Shown: in pieces, positions 32,918-41,511 of the stretch | How the letters are laid out: the number at the start of each line of letters is the position of its first letter | Numbering within the stretch: position 1 is the stretch's first letter | Assembly (NCBI GenBank): GCA_015257665.1 | Contig: JABZJS010000002.1 | Span: forward strand, 62,001-126,000 | Direction: 5' to 3' | Length of the DNA: 64,000 bases | From: Nanosynbacter sp. | Lineage (GTDB): Bacteria > Patescibacteriota > Saccharimonadia > Saccharimonadales > Saccharimonadaceae | The notes under the pieces: model-generated | The model's input: the letters and a program-made list of their open reading frames with translations, nothing else | Told to the model about the DNA's origin: nothing | Database searches by the model: none | Position numbers and translations under genes: made by a program

Positions 32918-34081
32918 GTGAAACCAGAGATGATATATTGCGACCACGCAGCGGCCACGCCGATGGATGACCGTGTTTTGGCGGCGATGCAGCCCTACTT
33001 TGCTGAGCAGTTTTTTAACCCGTCCAGCCCCTATGCGCCAGCAGTAGCGGTGCGGCAGGCCTATCGCCAGGCAAAGCACCGTCTTGCGGTGGCGCTGGGC
33101 GGCAAGCCAGATGAAATTATTATGACGGCTGGTGCAACGGAGTCGATTAACCTCATGTTTGCTGGTGTACATGGCCATGTGGTAACAGCAAATATCGAGC
33201 ACCACGCTGTGCTGGCTGCAGCGCACCAGCATGATGTGACAGTAGTGAAAGCGAACCCAAAGGGCGTAGTGACACCCGAAGCGATTGCCCAGGTGATTCG
33301 CCCAGAGACGGTACTCGTCAGTATTGCTCTGGCCAACAATGAGCTAGGAACGATCCAACCACTGCGGGCAATTGCCGCAGTGGTAGCCCGTGAGCGCCAG
33401 CGACGACTCGAAGCGGGTGAATCAACGCCGCTCTACCTCCACAGTGATGCCTCGCAGGGGGCAGGCCAGCTCGATATTAATGTGGCGCGCCTTGGCGTGG
33501 ATGCACTAACGCTTAATGCAGGCAAGATATATGGCCCTAAGCAAGTTGGCCTCTTGTGGCTGGCTCGCCAGGTGCGGCTTGATCCGCTCATCGTTGGTGG
33601 CGGGCAAGAGCGTGGCCTACGCAGTGGGACAGAGAATGTGGCTGGTGTGGTCGGCTTTGCAGCGGCACTTGAGTGTGCCCAAGCACACCGCAAATCCGAG
33701 GCGCAGCGCCTTGAGCGTCTGCGTAATAGCATGCAGCAAACTCTGTGCAAGCACATCCCTGCGGCAGTTGTCTCGGGTGATGTGAAGCATCGCCTGGCGG
33801 GTCATTTGCATATTTCGTTCCCTGGGGTGGATGCCGAGCGGCTCATTTTCTTGCTTGAGCGCGATGGCGTACTCGTGGCAACTGGCAGTGCCTGTGCGGC
33901 CAATAAAGGGCTGCGCAGCCATGTCCTGACGGCGATTGGCCTGCCGCCAGAGGTAGCCGACGGAAGTCTACGCATTAGCCTGGGACGGCTCTCGACCGAG
34001 GAGAATTGCCAACGTGCGGCGCAGTGCATTATTGCAGCGGTGCAGCACGAGCAGGAGCGGATGAAGGGGGCGCGGCGATGA
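32918..34081 (+). CDS. Cysteine desulfurase, NifS/IscS family
   Basis: 387 residues from GTG 32918. PLP-enzyme features: DHAAATPMDDRV, GATESINL, NIEHHAVL, SDASQGAGQLDIN, and the PLP lysine in LNAGKIYGPKQVG (Lys203; the usual His before Lys is Gly). The persulfide cysteine is in ATGSACAANKG (near 326). It releases sulfur from L-cysteine. No IscU or SufU is nearby, but mnmA lies two genes downstream in the same operon, so the likely acceptor is MnmA for tRNA 2-thiouridine. The stop overlaps the next start (ATGA). Confidence 0.93.
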   Translation: MKPEMIYCDHAAATPMDDRVLAAMQPYFAEQFFNPSSPYAPAVAVRQAYRQAKHRLAVALGGKPDEIIMTAGATESINLMFAGVHGHVVTANIEHHAVLAAAHQHDVTVVKANPKGVVTPEAIAQVIRPETVLVSIALANNELGTIQPLRAIAAVVARERQRRLEAGESTPLYLHSDASQGAGQLDINVARLGVDALTLNAGKIYGPKQVGLLWLARQVRLDPLIVGGGQERGLRSGTENVAGVVGFAAALECAQAHRKSEAQRLERLRNSMQQTLCKHIPAAVVSGDVKHRLAGHLHISFPGVDAERLIFLLERDGVLVATGSACAANKGLRSHVLTAIGLPPEVADGSLRISLGRLSTEENCQRAAQCIIAAVQHEQERMKGARR

Positions 34082-34683
34082 AATTATTACGCTGGCTTGC
34101 CGGGATATTTATCGCCCTGATGCTCCTTGTGTGGCTTGGTGGGCGCTGGCTGACGCGCGACGACCTTGCCACGTGCCAAGCAGCCCCGAGCAGTGCTGAG
34201 CAGTGCCACGCTGCTGATGCCATTGTGGCAGTGAGTGGTGGCGATACCCAGGCCCGCACCGCCGAAGCGATTCGCCTCTACCAAAATGGCTGGGCACGCT
34301 TCATCGTCTTCTCAGGTGCTGCCGCCGATAAGACTGGCCCCAGCAATGCTGAGGCAATGCGCCGCCAAGCTGTGGCGGCCGGTGTGCCCGACCGTGCCAT
34401 TCTCACTGAGGAACTAAGCGAAACTACTCGCCAAAATGCCAAAAAAACGGGCCAGCTCCTCCGCCAAAAGAATATCGACTCGATTATCCTCGTCACCAGT
34501 GCCTACCACTCGCGCCGCGTTGCACTGGAGTTTGGCCAGTATGTACCGCATATCACCATGCGCAGCCATCCCGTAGCCACAGACAAACAATGGTCGGATA
34601 CCTGGTGGCTTACGCCAAGTGGTTGGCAGCTGACGATCGAAGAGTTGGTGAAGATTGGCTGGTTCAAGGCGGTGCAATCATGA
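34078..34683 (+). CDS. YdcF/SanA-like DUF218 membrane-anchored protein
   Basis: 201 residues from ATG 34078, overlapping the nifS stop by 4 nt. One N-terminal membrane anchor (LLRWLAGIFIALMLLVWLGG) precedes the DUF218 core: DAIVAVSGGDTQARTAEAIRLY, FIVFSGAAADKTGPSNAEAM, ILTEELSETTRQNAKKTG and IILVTSAYHSRRVALEF. The active domain would lie outside the membrane. DUF218 proteins (SanA, ElyC, YdcF) influence envelope integrity, but the reaction is unknown. Its place between two thiolation genes may reflect only operon packing. Confidence 0.82.
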   Translation: MKLLRWLAGIFIALMLLVWLGGRWLTRDDLATCQAAPSSAEQCHAADAIVAVSGGDTQARTAEAIRLYQNGWARFIVFSGAAADKTGPSNAEAMRRQAVAAGVPDRAILTEELSETTRQNAKKTGQLLRQKNIDSIILVTSAYHSRRVALEFGQYVPHITMRSHPVATDKQWSDTWWLTPSGWQLTIEELVKIGWFKAVQS

Positions 34684-35798
34684 CACAGCGTGTCTTTGTT
34701 GGGATGAGTGGTGGGGTGGATAGTAGCCTCACTGCAGCGCTGCTGGTTGAGCAGGGCTACGACGTGACCGGTGTATATATGAAAAACTGGAGCCAAGACC
34801 TACCTGGCATGCAGTGCCCCTGGGCGGAAGACTTGGCCGACGCCAAGCGGGTGGCAGTGCAGCTGGGTATCGACTTTATCGTCTTTGATTTTGAGCACGA
34901 CTACAAGCACAAGGTGGTAGACTACATGCTAGCCGAGTACCAAGCTGGGCGCACGCCTAACCCCGACATTATGTGCAATCAAGAGATTAAGTTTCGGCTC
35001 TTTCTCGATACAGCGCGCGAGCGTGGGGCTGACCTTATTGCTACTGGCCATTATGCGCAGACTGGTGGCACATGTGCAGAGGATGGCAGCGCGGCGACTA
35101 ATCAGGAACATTCATTCCAGCCTGATCGCCTCTACCGCGCAACCGACGCGGCCAAAGACCAGACCTACTTCCTCTACCGCGTGACGAGTGATGCACTCCA
35201 GCATACACTCTTTCCGCTTGGTGGCTATACGAAGCAGCAGGTGCGGCACATGGCCAGTGAGCGTGGCCTCTGGACAGCGCGCAAGCAGGAGTCAATGGGA
35301 GTGTGCTTTGTTGGTAATGTCGGCATGCGAGACTTCCTCAGCCAATATATATCCACTCGCCCGGGCGATATTATCGACAAGCAAACGGGGGCTGTGCTAG
35401 GCCAGCACGATGGTGCGATCTTTTACACCCTGGGCCAGCGCCATGGACTGGATGTTGGCGGCGGCTTGCCCTATTACGTTGTCGGTAAGGACATGGCAGC
35501 AAATGTGGTATACGTGAGCCGCAATATGAATGACGAAGCAATGTGGCGTCATGATGTGCTGGTGGGCGATTTGCACTGGATTCATGGCGCACCAGCGGCG
35601 AGCGACCAACTGACCGTCCGTCTGCGCCATCGTGGCCAGCTGAGGCCATGCACGTTGCAGTATGATTCAGCCCAGGCTCAAGCCACCCTCCACCTCAGTG
35701 ACCCTGAGCGGGCCGTGGCAGCCGGCCAGTCAGCCGTAATCTACCGTGGGACAGAGTGTCTTGGCGGAGGGATTGTCGTCGATTCCGTGGCTTTATAG
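34680..35798 (+). CDS. mnmA: tRNA-specific 2-thiouridylase
   Basis: 372 residues from ATG 34680, overlapping the upstream stop by 4 nt. PP-loop GMSGGVDSS (8-16), GVYMKNWSQD, the first catalytic Cys99 in PNPDIMCNQEIKF, GHYAQT, KDQTYFLYR, and the second catalytic Cys in ESMGVCFVG (near 209); the C-terminal beta-barrel is present. It adenylates and then thiolates U34 of tRNA-Lys/Glu/Gln using persulfide sulfur, presumably supplied by the cysteine desulfurase of this operon. Length is normal. Confidence 0.96.
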   Translation: MTQRVFVGMSGGVDSSLTAALLVEQGYDVTGVYMKNWSQDLPGMQCPWAEDLADAKRVAVQLGIDFIVFDFEHDYKHKVVDYMLAEYQAGRTPNPDIMCNQEIKFRLFLDTARERGADLIATGHYAQTGGTCAEDGSAATNQEHSFQPDRLYRATDAAKDQTYFLYRVTSDALQHTLFPLGGYTKQQVRHMASERGLWTARKQESMGVCFVGNVGMRDFLSQYISTRPGDIIDKQTGAVLGQHDGAIFYTLGQRHGLDVGGGLPYYVVGKDMAANVVYVSRNMNDEAMWRHDVLVGDLHWIHGAPAASDQLTVRLRHRGQLRPCTLQYDSAQAQATLHLSDPERAVAAGQSAVIYRGTECLGGGIVVDSVAL

Positions 35799-35909
35799 CT
35801 GCTTTATTACCTCAACAATGAGTGAAAACAGAGAGGCTATTCTGTAAGGCATGTATTTTCCCTTTAAGTATCAGGAAATATATCGCACGACCATTCAGAA
35901 GTAACTCTG

Positions 35910-35939
35910 TTGACAACTCAAACAGCAGTTTCGTATACT
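35910..35939 (+). promoter_or_regulatory. Consensus promoter of the LAETG surface protein gene
   Basis: TTGACA (35910-35915), 18-nt spacer, TATACT (35934-35939). One of the few consensus -35 boxes in the window. It is followed by a ~25-nt leader with AAGGGGG, unlike the leaderless housekeeping genes. Confidence 0.75.
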
Positions 35940-35971
35940 GACACTTATAGACAACCATAAGGGGGATTATT

Positions 35972-37084
35972 ATGAGGGTAAAACACACTCACTCTCGGAT
36001 GAGAATTATTGCTGCGGCGGCAGTCGTCGTTAGTGGCGTTGGGCTTGTGGGGCCGCAGCTTGTGGCGCATCAGGCGTATGCCGATGCCGACACGACTGCA
36101 CCAGTCTTTACGCCAGCCAAGCCAGAGAAGCTCGTGGCGCGAGCGGGTCGCTCAATTGCCGATGCGGTGCGTACTGTGGCAGCGAATGATGGGGCGGACG
36201 GAACAGGTGTTAATAGCGATGGCGTGGTTATCGACGCAAAAAACCTTGACCTTGCAAACCCAAAACCAGGCACATATACAATCACTTACCGTGCGGTCGA
36301 TAATGCCAACAATAAAGCAGAGGTGACACGCGAGGTAGAGATCACAACTACTGAAAAGCTCGAAGCGAAGCTAGCTGAGCCGATGGTGCTGGATGGCTAC
36401 AGCCCACACACCAGGGCGGAGGCAATATCCAAACAGGTTATTGCCCGTGCCGTGGTGGCTGATGAGACATCTCCTCAGGCTGTGATCGACAAAGCATTGC
36501 AAGAGCTTCAGCAAGCAATCGATGACCTCCGCGTCGACCACACCGACTACGACAAAGCCAAGCAAGAGCTTGCTGCTGCGCCAGCCTACGTCGCAGCAGA
36601 CAAGGACGTTACTGCAGCAGCGACAGAGGCAGATCGCCTCGCAAATCTCAAAGCAACCACAACGCCAGAGCTTGCCAAAGCGACGAAGGCACTCACCACT
36701 GCTATAGCCACAGCCATCCAGGAGGATCAAGCACGCCAAAAGACAGCCACGCAAGCCGTTGATGCACTCGAAGCTAAGCCGGATCTTGCATTGCTTGCAA
36801 CAACCCAAGCAGTGGTCGATACTGTTAAAGATAATGCAGCCAAGACGGCACTGCAGCGACGGGTTGATGCAATCCGCACTGCGCTGCAACCACAACAGCC
36901 ACGGCAAGCTGCCGCCGCACCCAAGACGGCAGCCCACACGCCCGAGCAGGCGCATCCTGTAGCAGCTGCACTTGCCGAGACTGGTGCCAACCTCTGGCTT
37001 CTCGGCGGGGCAGGGACTGCTCTCGTTGGTGGGGCGATTGGCCTGTGGCGTCATCGCAACAAGCTTTTTAAACGTGAGAAATAA
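35972..37084 (+). CDS. Secreted surface protein with LAETG sortase-type sorting signal
   Basis: 370 residues. Signal peptide 1 to ~38 (basic start, IIAAAAVVVSGVGLVG core, AYA-D cleavage). An Ig-like domain follows (~45-130; PGTYTITYRAVDNANNKAEVTREVEI), then ~170 residues of Ala/Lys/Glu-rich helices resembling FIVAR-type modules (TDYDKAKQELAAAPAYVAADKDV). A Pro/Ala/Gln linker leads to LAETG (334-338), a hydrophobic helix and the basic tail RHRNKLFKREK. This is a complete cell-wall sorting signal of the LAXTG type used by actinobacterial class E sortases. Probably a surface adhesin or spacer protein; no sortase is in the window. Confidence 0.85.
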   Translation: MRVKHTHSRMRIIAAAAVVVSGVGLVGPQLVAHQAYADADTTAPVFTPAKPEKLVARAGRSIADAVRTVAANDGADGTGVNSDGVVIDAKNLDLANPKPGTYTITYRAVDNANNKAEVTREVEITTTEKLEAKLAEPMVLDGYSPHTRAEAISKQVIARAVVADETSPQAVIDKALQELQQAIDDLRVDHTDYDKAKQELAAAPAYVAADKDVTAAATEADRLANLKATTTPELAKATKALTTAIATAIQEDQARQKTATQAVDALEAKPDLALLATTQAVVDTVKDNAAKTALQRRVDAIRTALQPQQPRQAAAAPKTAAHTPEQAHPVAAALAETGANLWLLGGAGTALVGGAIGLWRHRNKLFKREK

Positions 37085-37096
37085 GTACGATCGCGC

Positions 37097-37127
37097 AAAA
37101 ATCGGCTCTTGAATGAGTCGATTTTTG
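37097..37127 (+). terminator. Terminator of the LAETG protein gene
   Basis: An 11-bp stem, AAAATCGGCTC (37098-37108) / GAGTCGATTTT (37115-37125), with one G-U pair and a 6-nt loop, followed by T residues. Confidence 0.8.
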
Positions 37128-37216
37128 TATAGTAGTGTTTCAAGTGGCAGTACACTTCGTTATGAAGAGCTTTTATAATCACACCACCAAAGATGCACGA
37201 GGTAGTGTGTCCGTGC

Positions 37217-37222
37217 TATAAT
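37217..37222 (+). promoter_or_regulatory. -10 box of alaS (leaderless)
   Basis: TATAAT ends 7 nt before ATG 37230. The GTGCTATAATACCCCCTATG layout is nearly identical to that of metG. Confidence 0.75.
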
Positions 37223-37229
37223 ACCCCCT

Positions 37230-39113
37230 ATGAATGCTCAAGATATCCGCAACAAATACCTCGAATTTTATGCCAAGCAGCAGCACGCCATTATTAAGCG
37301 GGCCCCGCTCATCCTAACCGACGACCCGACGACACTCTTTACTGGTGCGGGCATGCAGCCGATGATCCCATATCTGCTGGGTGAGACACACCCACAGGGC
37401 AAGCGCATCACCGACTCGCAGACATGCTTGCGTGCTCAAGATATTGACGATATTGGCGACAATCGCCACACTACCTTCTTTGAGATGCTCGGTAACTGGA
37501 GCCTGGGCGACTACTTTAAGAAAGAGCAAATTACCTGGATGTGGACATTTCTCACTGAGGAAGTAGGGCTCGACCCGAATCGCCTGTATGTGACGTGTTT
37601 CATTGGTGCACCCGAGTACAATATTGCCAAAGACACCGAAGCAGCCGAGCTGTGGCGGCAGAAATTTGCCGAAAAGGGGATCGAAGCAAAAAGTGCCGAC
37701 ATCGGCAGCGAAGAGCACGGCGCGGCCCGTGGCATCCAGCCAGGTGAGCGCATCTTCTACTATGACGGCAGCAAAAACTGGTGGAGTCGCAACGGCGGAC
37801 CCGAGACAACACCAGTCGGTGACCCATGTGGGCCTGATAGCGAGATGTTTTATGAGTTTGATTTCATTGAGCACGACCCGAAGTTTGGTGAGCATTGCCA
37901 CCCTAACTGTGACTGCGGACGCTTTATGGAGATCGGCAACAACGTCTTTATGGCATACAAGAAGGTAGCCGAGGGACAGTTTGTTCCACTAGATAAGCCG
38001 AATATCGACCATGGCTCTGGTCTGGAACGCATTGCGGCTGCGGCCAATAACGACCCTGATGTCTTTAAGATTAGCCTGATGTGGCCTATTATCAGCAAGC
38101 TTGAGCAGCTTAGTGGCAAGAGCTACACCTCGCACACCGAGAGTATGCGGGTAATTGCCGACCACCTGCGAGCAGCCACCTTCATGGCGGTCGATGGCTG
38201 CATCCCGAGCAACAAGGAGCAGGGCTATGTGATGCGCCGCCTCTTACGACGGGCTATCCGCTACAGTTTCGACCTTGGCATCGAGCAGAACTTTCTTGAA
38301 GCAGTGGTGCCGGTGATTGCCGACCTATACGAGGCAGACTTTCCAGAGGTCAAAGCAGCGCGCGAACAGATCATCGCCGTGCTCGCTAAGGAAGAAAAAG
38401 CCTTCCGGCAAACGCTCCGTAAGGGGCTCAAACAGATGCAGCAGTATGTCGCAGATGGCCTGACTGGTGTGGAGTTATTTACGCTATATGATACCTTTGG
38501 CTTCCCGGTAGAGCTCAGTACAGAGGAGGCATACAAGCAGGGGATCTCACTCTCTGAGGACTGGCGAGCAGAATTTGACGCCAAAATGGCCGAGCAGCGC
38601 CAGCGCTCTAAGACAGCGCGCAAAGGGCAATTTAGTGGCGGGCTGGAAGGTCACGACCCAATTCATCTCAAGTACCACACGGCAACGCACCTACTCGGGG
38701 CGGCGCTGCGCACGGTATTGAAAGCACCAGATTTGCAGCAGCATGGCAGCAACATCACCGCTCAACGCCTGCGCTTCGACTTCAATCACGATAAGCTCAC
38801 CCCAGAGGAGAAGCAAGCAGTGGAAGACCAAGTCAATGCCTGGATCGAGGCAGACTTGCCTGTGAGCTTTGCCGTGTACCCAACCGATGAAGCACTGAAG
38901 CTCGGAGCAATCGGTGCCTTTGGCGAACGTTACGGCGACACCGTCAAGGTCTATTCTATCGGCGAAGGTGATCAGCGTGTGAGCTTCGAAGTGTGCGGGG
39001 GCCCACACGTCGAGCGCACTGGTGTCTTGGCCGAAGATGGTATGCGCTTCAAGATTACCAAGGAAGAGTCGAGCTCGGCCGGTATCCGCCGGATCAAGGC
39101 GGTGTTGCGGTAG
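37230..39113 (+). CDS. alaS: Alanyl-tRNA synthetase without the C-terminal C-Ala domain
   Basis: 627 residues against ~870 in most bacteria. The catalytic domain is complete (TGAGMQPMIPYLLG, QTCLRAQDIDDIG, FFEMLGNWSLGDYFK, GSGLERIAA), as are the tRNA-binding helical domain and the editing domain with its zinc motifs HTATHLL (near 486) and CGGPHVERTG. The protein ends at AGIRRIKAVLR, just after the editing domain, so the dimerising C-Ala domain is absent. Editing of mischarged Ser/Gly should remain possible. Truncated AlaRS forms fit a reduced CPR genome. Confidence 0.94.
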   Translation: MNAQDIRNKYLEFYAKQQHAIIKRAPLILTDDPTTLFTGAGMQPMIPYLLGETHPQGKRITDSQTCLRAQDIDDIGDNRHTTFFEMLGNWSLGDYFKKEQITWMWTFLTEEVGLDPNRLYVTCFIGAPEYNIAKDTEAAELWRQKFAEKGIEAKSADIGSEEHGAARGIQPGERIFYYDGSKNWWSRNGGPETTPVGDPCGPDSEMFYEFDFIEHDPKFGEHCHPNCDCGRFMEIGNNVFMAYKKVAEGQFVPLDKPNIDHGSGLERIAAAANNDPDVFKISLMWPIISKLEQLSGKSYTSHTESMRVIADHLRAATFMAVDGCIPSNKEQGYVMRRLLRRAIRYSFDLGIEQNFLEAVVPVIADLYEADFPEVKAAREQIIAVLAKEEKAFRQTLRKGLKQMQQYVADGLTGVELFTLYDTFGFPVELSTEEAYKQGISLSEDWRAEFDAKMAEQRQRSKTARKGQFSGGLEGHDPIHLKYHTATHLLGAALRTVLKAPDLQQHGSNITAQRLRFDFNHDKLTPEEKQAVEDQVNAWIEADLPVSFAVYPTDEALKLGAIGAFGERYGDTVKVYSIGEGDQRVSFEVCGGPHVERTGVLAEDGMRFKITKEESSSAGIRRIKAVLR

Positions 39114-39138
39114 CGCTAGCAGATAACCAGGAATAGAC

Positions 39139-39178
39139 AATACAATACCAGCAACATATGTGCTGGTATTGTATTTAT
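39139..39178 (+). terminator. alaS terminator
   Basis: A perfect 15-bp stem, AATACAATACCAGCA (39139-39153) / TGCTGGTATTGTATT (39161-39175), with a 7-nt loop. It could also act on the converging minus-strand gene. Confidence 0.8.
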
Positions 39179-39223
39179 TGGTATCAATAATACCTACAAG
39201 GGCACGAAAGAGAGGGCGTGACC

Positions 39224-40054
39224 CTACTGGAGAGCGCAGCGCTCAGTGATTATACTCCCCGTTAGCTGGGTAATAGCATTACTTAGCTGTGCGATATCTT
39301 TTGGCTCGACGTATGTGCGGCGGCGCTGCGACGCAGTTTCGCTGGATTCATAAGAACAGGTGAGTGTAGTGTCAAGTTGGTCGCTCTCAATCTCACATGT
39401 GACTGGCGTATCGACCCCATCGCAGACATAAGGTATTTCGCATGTGGCTGAGATACCTAGTATCGATTCGCCAATTCGGCGTGCAGTCAAGACAAAGCAC
39501 ATACTTGATGATTGCTCGCCATTACTATCGCGGTAGCTTACACTGTGGTACACCTGAGAAGGGTCGGCCGTAGGGAGGACCGCTTCGTCGAGAAGAGCCT
39601 GAAGGTCGGCAGCAGTTGTGTCGCGGTTGGTTGCATACCATCTAAATAGCTCCGAATCATGGTCAAGCGGGCGCGAGCGGTCGAGTAAGCGTGCCACGTG
39701 GTTGTGTGTGATAGGCATCTGGCTGGGGTCGGTCCGGCTATACCAGTATTGCCGATTATCCGCCAGTGTTAGTGCAAAAGAATGATGCTTATCGGGGTCG
39801 GCAAAGGCGAGCTGACCAGCAGTTAGGCCAGTGGCATCAGCTGTGAGGTCAACGGCCAATGTACCACCTTCATTATATCGCCCAAAGGGAGCTTGGTAGG
39901 CTATCGTTGTTTCGTCGGGCGTGGCATGGTGCGCTTCAAGCGCTGCGACCGTTTTGTACAGGTGGCGGCCAAGCAGGGTATGCTTGGTTGGCTCGTAGTT
40001 CTCAAGTGGAAAGATGCCGATATACGCGGCATCGACTGGTTCACGGTTAGTCAT
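39224..40054 (-). CDS. Orphan soluble protein, unknown function
   Basis: 276 residues. TACAAT (40069-40064) lies 9 nt before the ATG, so a near-leaderless message is expected. It has no signal peptide or membrane helix. It opens AAYIGIFPLENYEPTKH; other recognisable stretches are LADNRQYWYSRTDPS, DLQALLDEAVLPTADPSQVYHS and a Cys-containing beta region (ATCEIPYVCDGVDTPVTCEI; five cysteines in the C-terminal third). No family was recognised. It stands alone between alaS and the FtsA-like operon, with convergent and divergent neighbours. Confidence 0.65.
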   Translation of the reverse strand: MTNREPVDAAYIGIFPLENYEPTKHTLLGRHLYKTVAALEAHHATPDETTIAYQAPFGRYNEGGTLAVDLTADATGLTAGQLAFADPDKHHSFALTLADNRQYWYSRTDPSQMPITHNHVARLLDRSRPLDHDSELFRWYATNRDTTAADLQALLDEAVLPTADPSQVYHSVSYRDSNGEQSSSMCFVLTARRIGESILGISATCEIPYVCDGVDTPVTCEIESDQLDTTLTCSYESSETASQRRRTYVEPKDIAQLSNAITQLTGSIITERCALQ

Positions 40055-40063
40055 AGTGAGCGT

Positions 40064-40069
40064 ATTGTA
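40064..40069 (-). promoter_or_regulatory. -10 box of the 40054 gene
   Basis: TACAAT on the minus strand, 9 nt before the ATG at 40054. Confidence 0.5.
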
Positions 40070-40232
40070 CAGTGGTTACCTCTGTTTTGTCAAGGAGGTG
40101 CTACCACTGTATGACTTTTCTGCAATATTTCTCAATAACGACACTTGCAGTGCTTGATGCAAAATGAATCATTTCATCATAAATTCGCCAATAATCACCG
40201 TTTAGGGCTAGCAGGCAGGCCTGTATATGGTA

Positions 40233-40238
40233 TATAAT
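40233..40238 (+). promoter_or_regulatory. -10 box of the FtsA-like operon
   Basis: TATAAT ends 10 nt before ATG 40249; no Shine-Dalgarno sequence is visible. Confidence 0.6.
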
Positions 40239-40248
40239 AGAGACGATT

Positions 40249-41511
40249 ATGGTTTTCGATCGATTTCTTACCCGAGCAGATAACAGCGCTAGCGAATGCC
40301 TCGTTGGTCTTGATATTGGGACAGAGTACGTCAAGGCGCTGCTTGCCCGGGTCAATGGTGAGGAAATTGAGATCATTGGTGTGGGGCGCAAGCACCAAGA
40401 CCGCAGCGATATGCACTCGGGTGCGATTGCCGACATTGCCGCAGTCGTGCGCAACTGCGAAGATGCTCTGGCCCAAGCCGAGTCTGAGGCTGGCATACAG
40501 GCGCGCCGTGCAGTGATTGGCATTGCTGGCGAGCTTGTGAAGGGTGTGACAAATACCATTCGCTATCGTCGTCCGCAGCCCGATCGTCCACTAGATGAGA
40601 CCGAAATGGAATTCATCATCGAGAAGGTGCAAGACCGAGCTGCCATCAAGGCGCAGCGGCAGATCGCTCTCGAGACAGGCAACCAAGATGTGGAGGTAAA
40701 GCTCGTCAATTCCGCACTCGTCAGTATTCACATTGATGGCTACAAGGTCAGCAACCCGATTAGTTTTCAAGGTAAGGACGTAGCGGTGCAGATCTACACT
40801 GCTTTTGCTCCTATGGTGCACATTGGTGCGCTTGAGCGCGTAGCTGATGAGCTAGCGCTCGACCTCGTGGCGGTGGCGGCCGAACCCTTTGCGGTGAGCC
40901 GGAGCGTACTAGGTACAGATGCGAATAGCTCATTTACGGCTATTCTTACCGACGTTGGTGGCGGCACAACAGACATTGCGGTAGTAAATGATGGTGGCGT
41001 GGAGGGGACGCGGATGTTTGGTATTGGTGGACGCAGCTTTACTAATACGATTGCCAATGAGTGCGCTATTAACTACAACGAGGCTGAGAAGCTCAAGGTT
41101 GCGACTAATCACGAGCAGATGAAACAAGAGCTTAAGCAGCATTTTGATACCGCAATTGATAAAACCCTCGATGTCTGGCTAGCAGGAGTCGATCTTGCTC
41201 TTAGCGAATTTAGCTCGGTTGACCACTTGCCTAATCGTATCTTGCTCTGCGGTGGTGGGGCGAGTCTTAAGCCACTAGTGAAAGCCCTCGAGACGCGCGA
41301 TTGGTATACCGACCTCCCCTTTACACGCCGGCCAGTGGTGCAGCATATTAAGCCCAGTGACGTCTCGGGCGTGGTCGACCTGACGAACAAGGTCAGCGAC
41401 CACTCATTTATCACCGCGATGGGCCTCCTGCGTGTGGGCTACGATACGATGATTGGGGCAAGCGAAACAGAAACACTACGCAATAAATTGAATAAAATGT
41501 TGAGGATCTAA
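40249..41511 (+). CDS. FtsA/PilM-like actin-fold protein
   Basis: 420 residues. The actin-like ATPase motifs are present: phosphate 1 LVGLDIGTEYVKALLAR, connect region and phosphate 2 ILTDVGGGTTDIAVV (near 230), and adenosine motif RILLCGGGASL. Between them lies an SHS2-like insertion (EIEIIGVGRKHQDRSDMHSGAIADI). This matches FtsA, the divisome membrane tether, or PilM of type IV pili. No PilN/O/P genes follow; the next gene is a large single-pass membrane protein whose start directly abuts this stop. A divisome or envelope-assembly role is inferred. It ends in an amphipathic helix (TLRNKLNKMLRI), as in FtsA membrane-targeting tails. Confidence 0.82.
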   Translation: MVFDRFLTRADNSASECLVGLDIGTEYVKALLARVNGEEIEIIGVGRKHQDRSDMHSGAIADIAAVVRNCEDALAQAESEAGIQARRAVIGIAGELVKGVTNTIRYRRPQPDRPLDETEMEFIIEKVQDRAAIKAQRQIALETGNQDVEVKLVNSALVSIHIDGYKVSNPISFQGKDVAVQIYTAFAPMVHIGALERVADELALDLVAVAAEPFAVSRSVLGTDANSSFTAILTDVGGGTTDIAVVNDGGVEGTRMFGIGGRSFTNTIANECAINYNEAEKLKVATNHEQMKQELKQHFDTAIDKTLDVWLAGVDLALSEFSSVDHLPNRILLCGGGASLKPLVKALETRDWYTDLPFTRRPVVQHIKPSDVSGVVDLTNKVSDHSFITAMGLLRVGYDTMIGASETETLRNKLNKMLRI

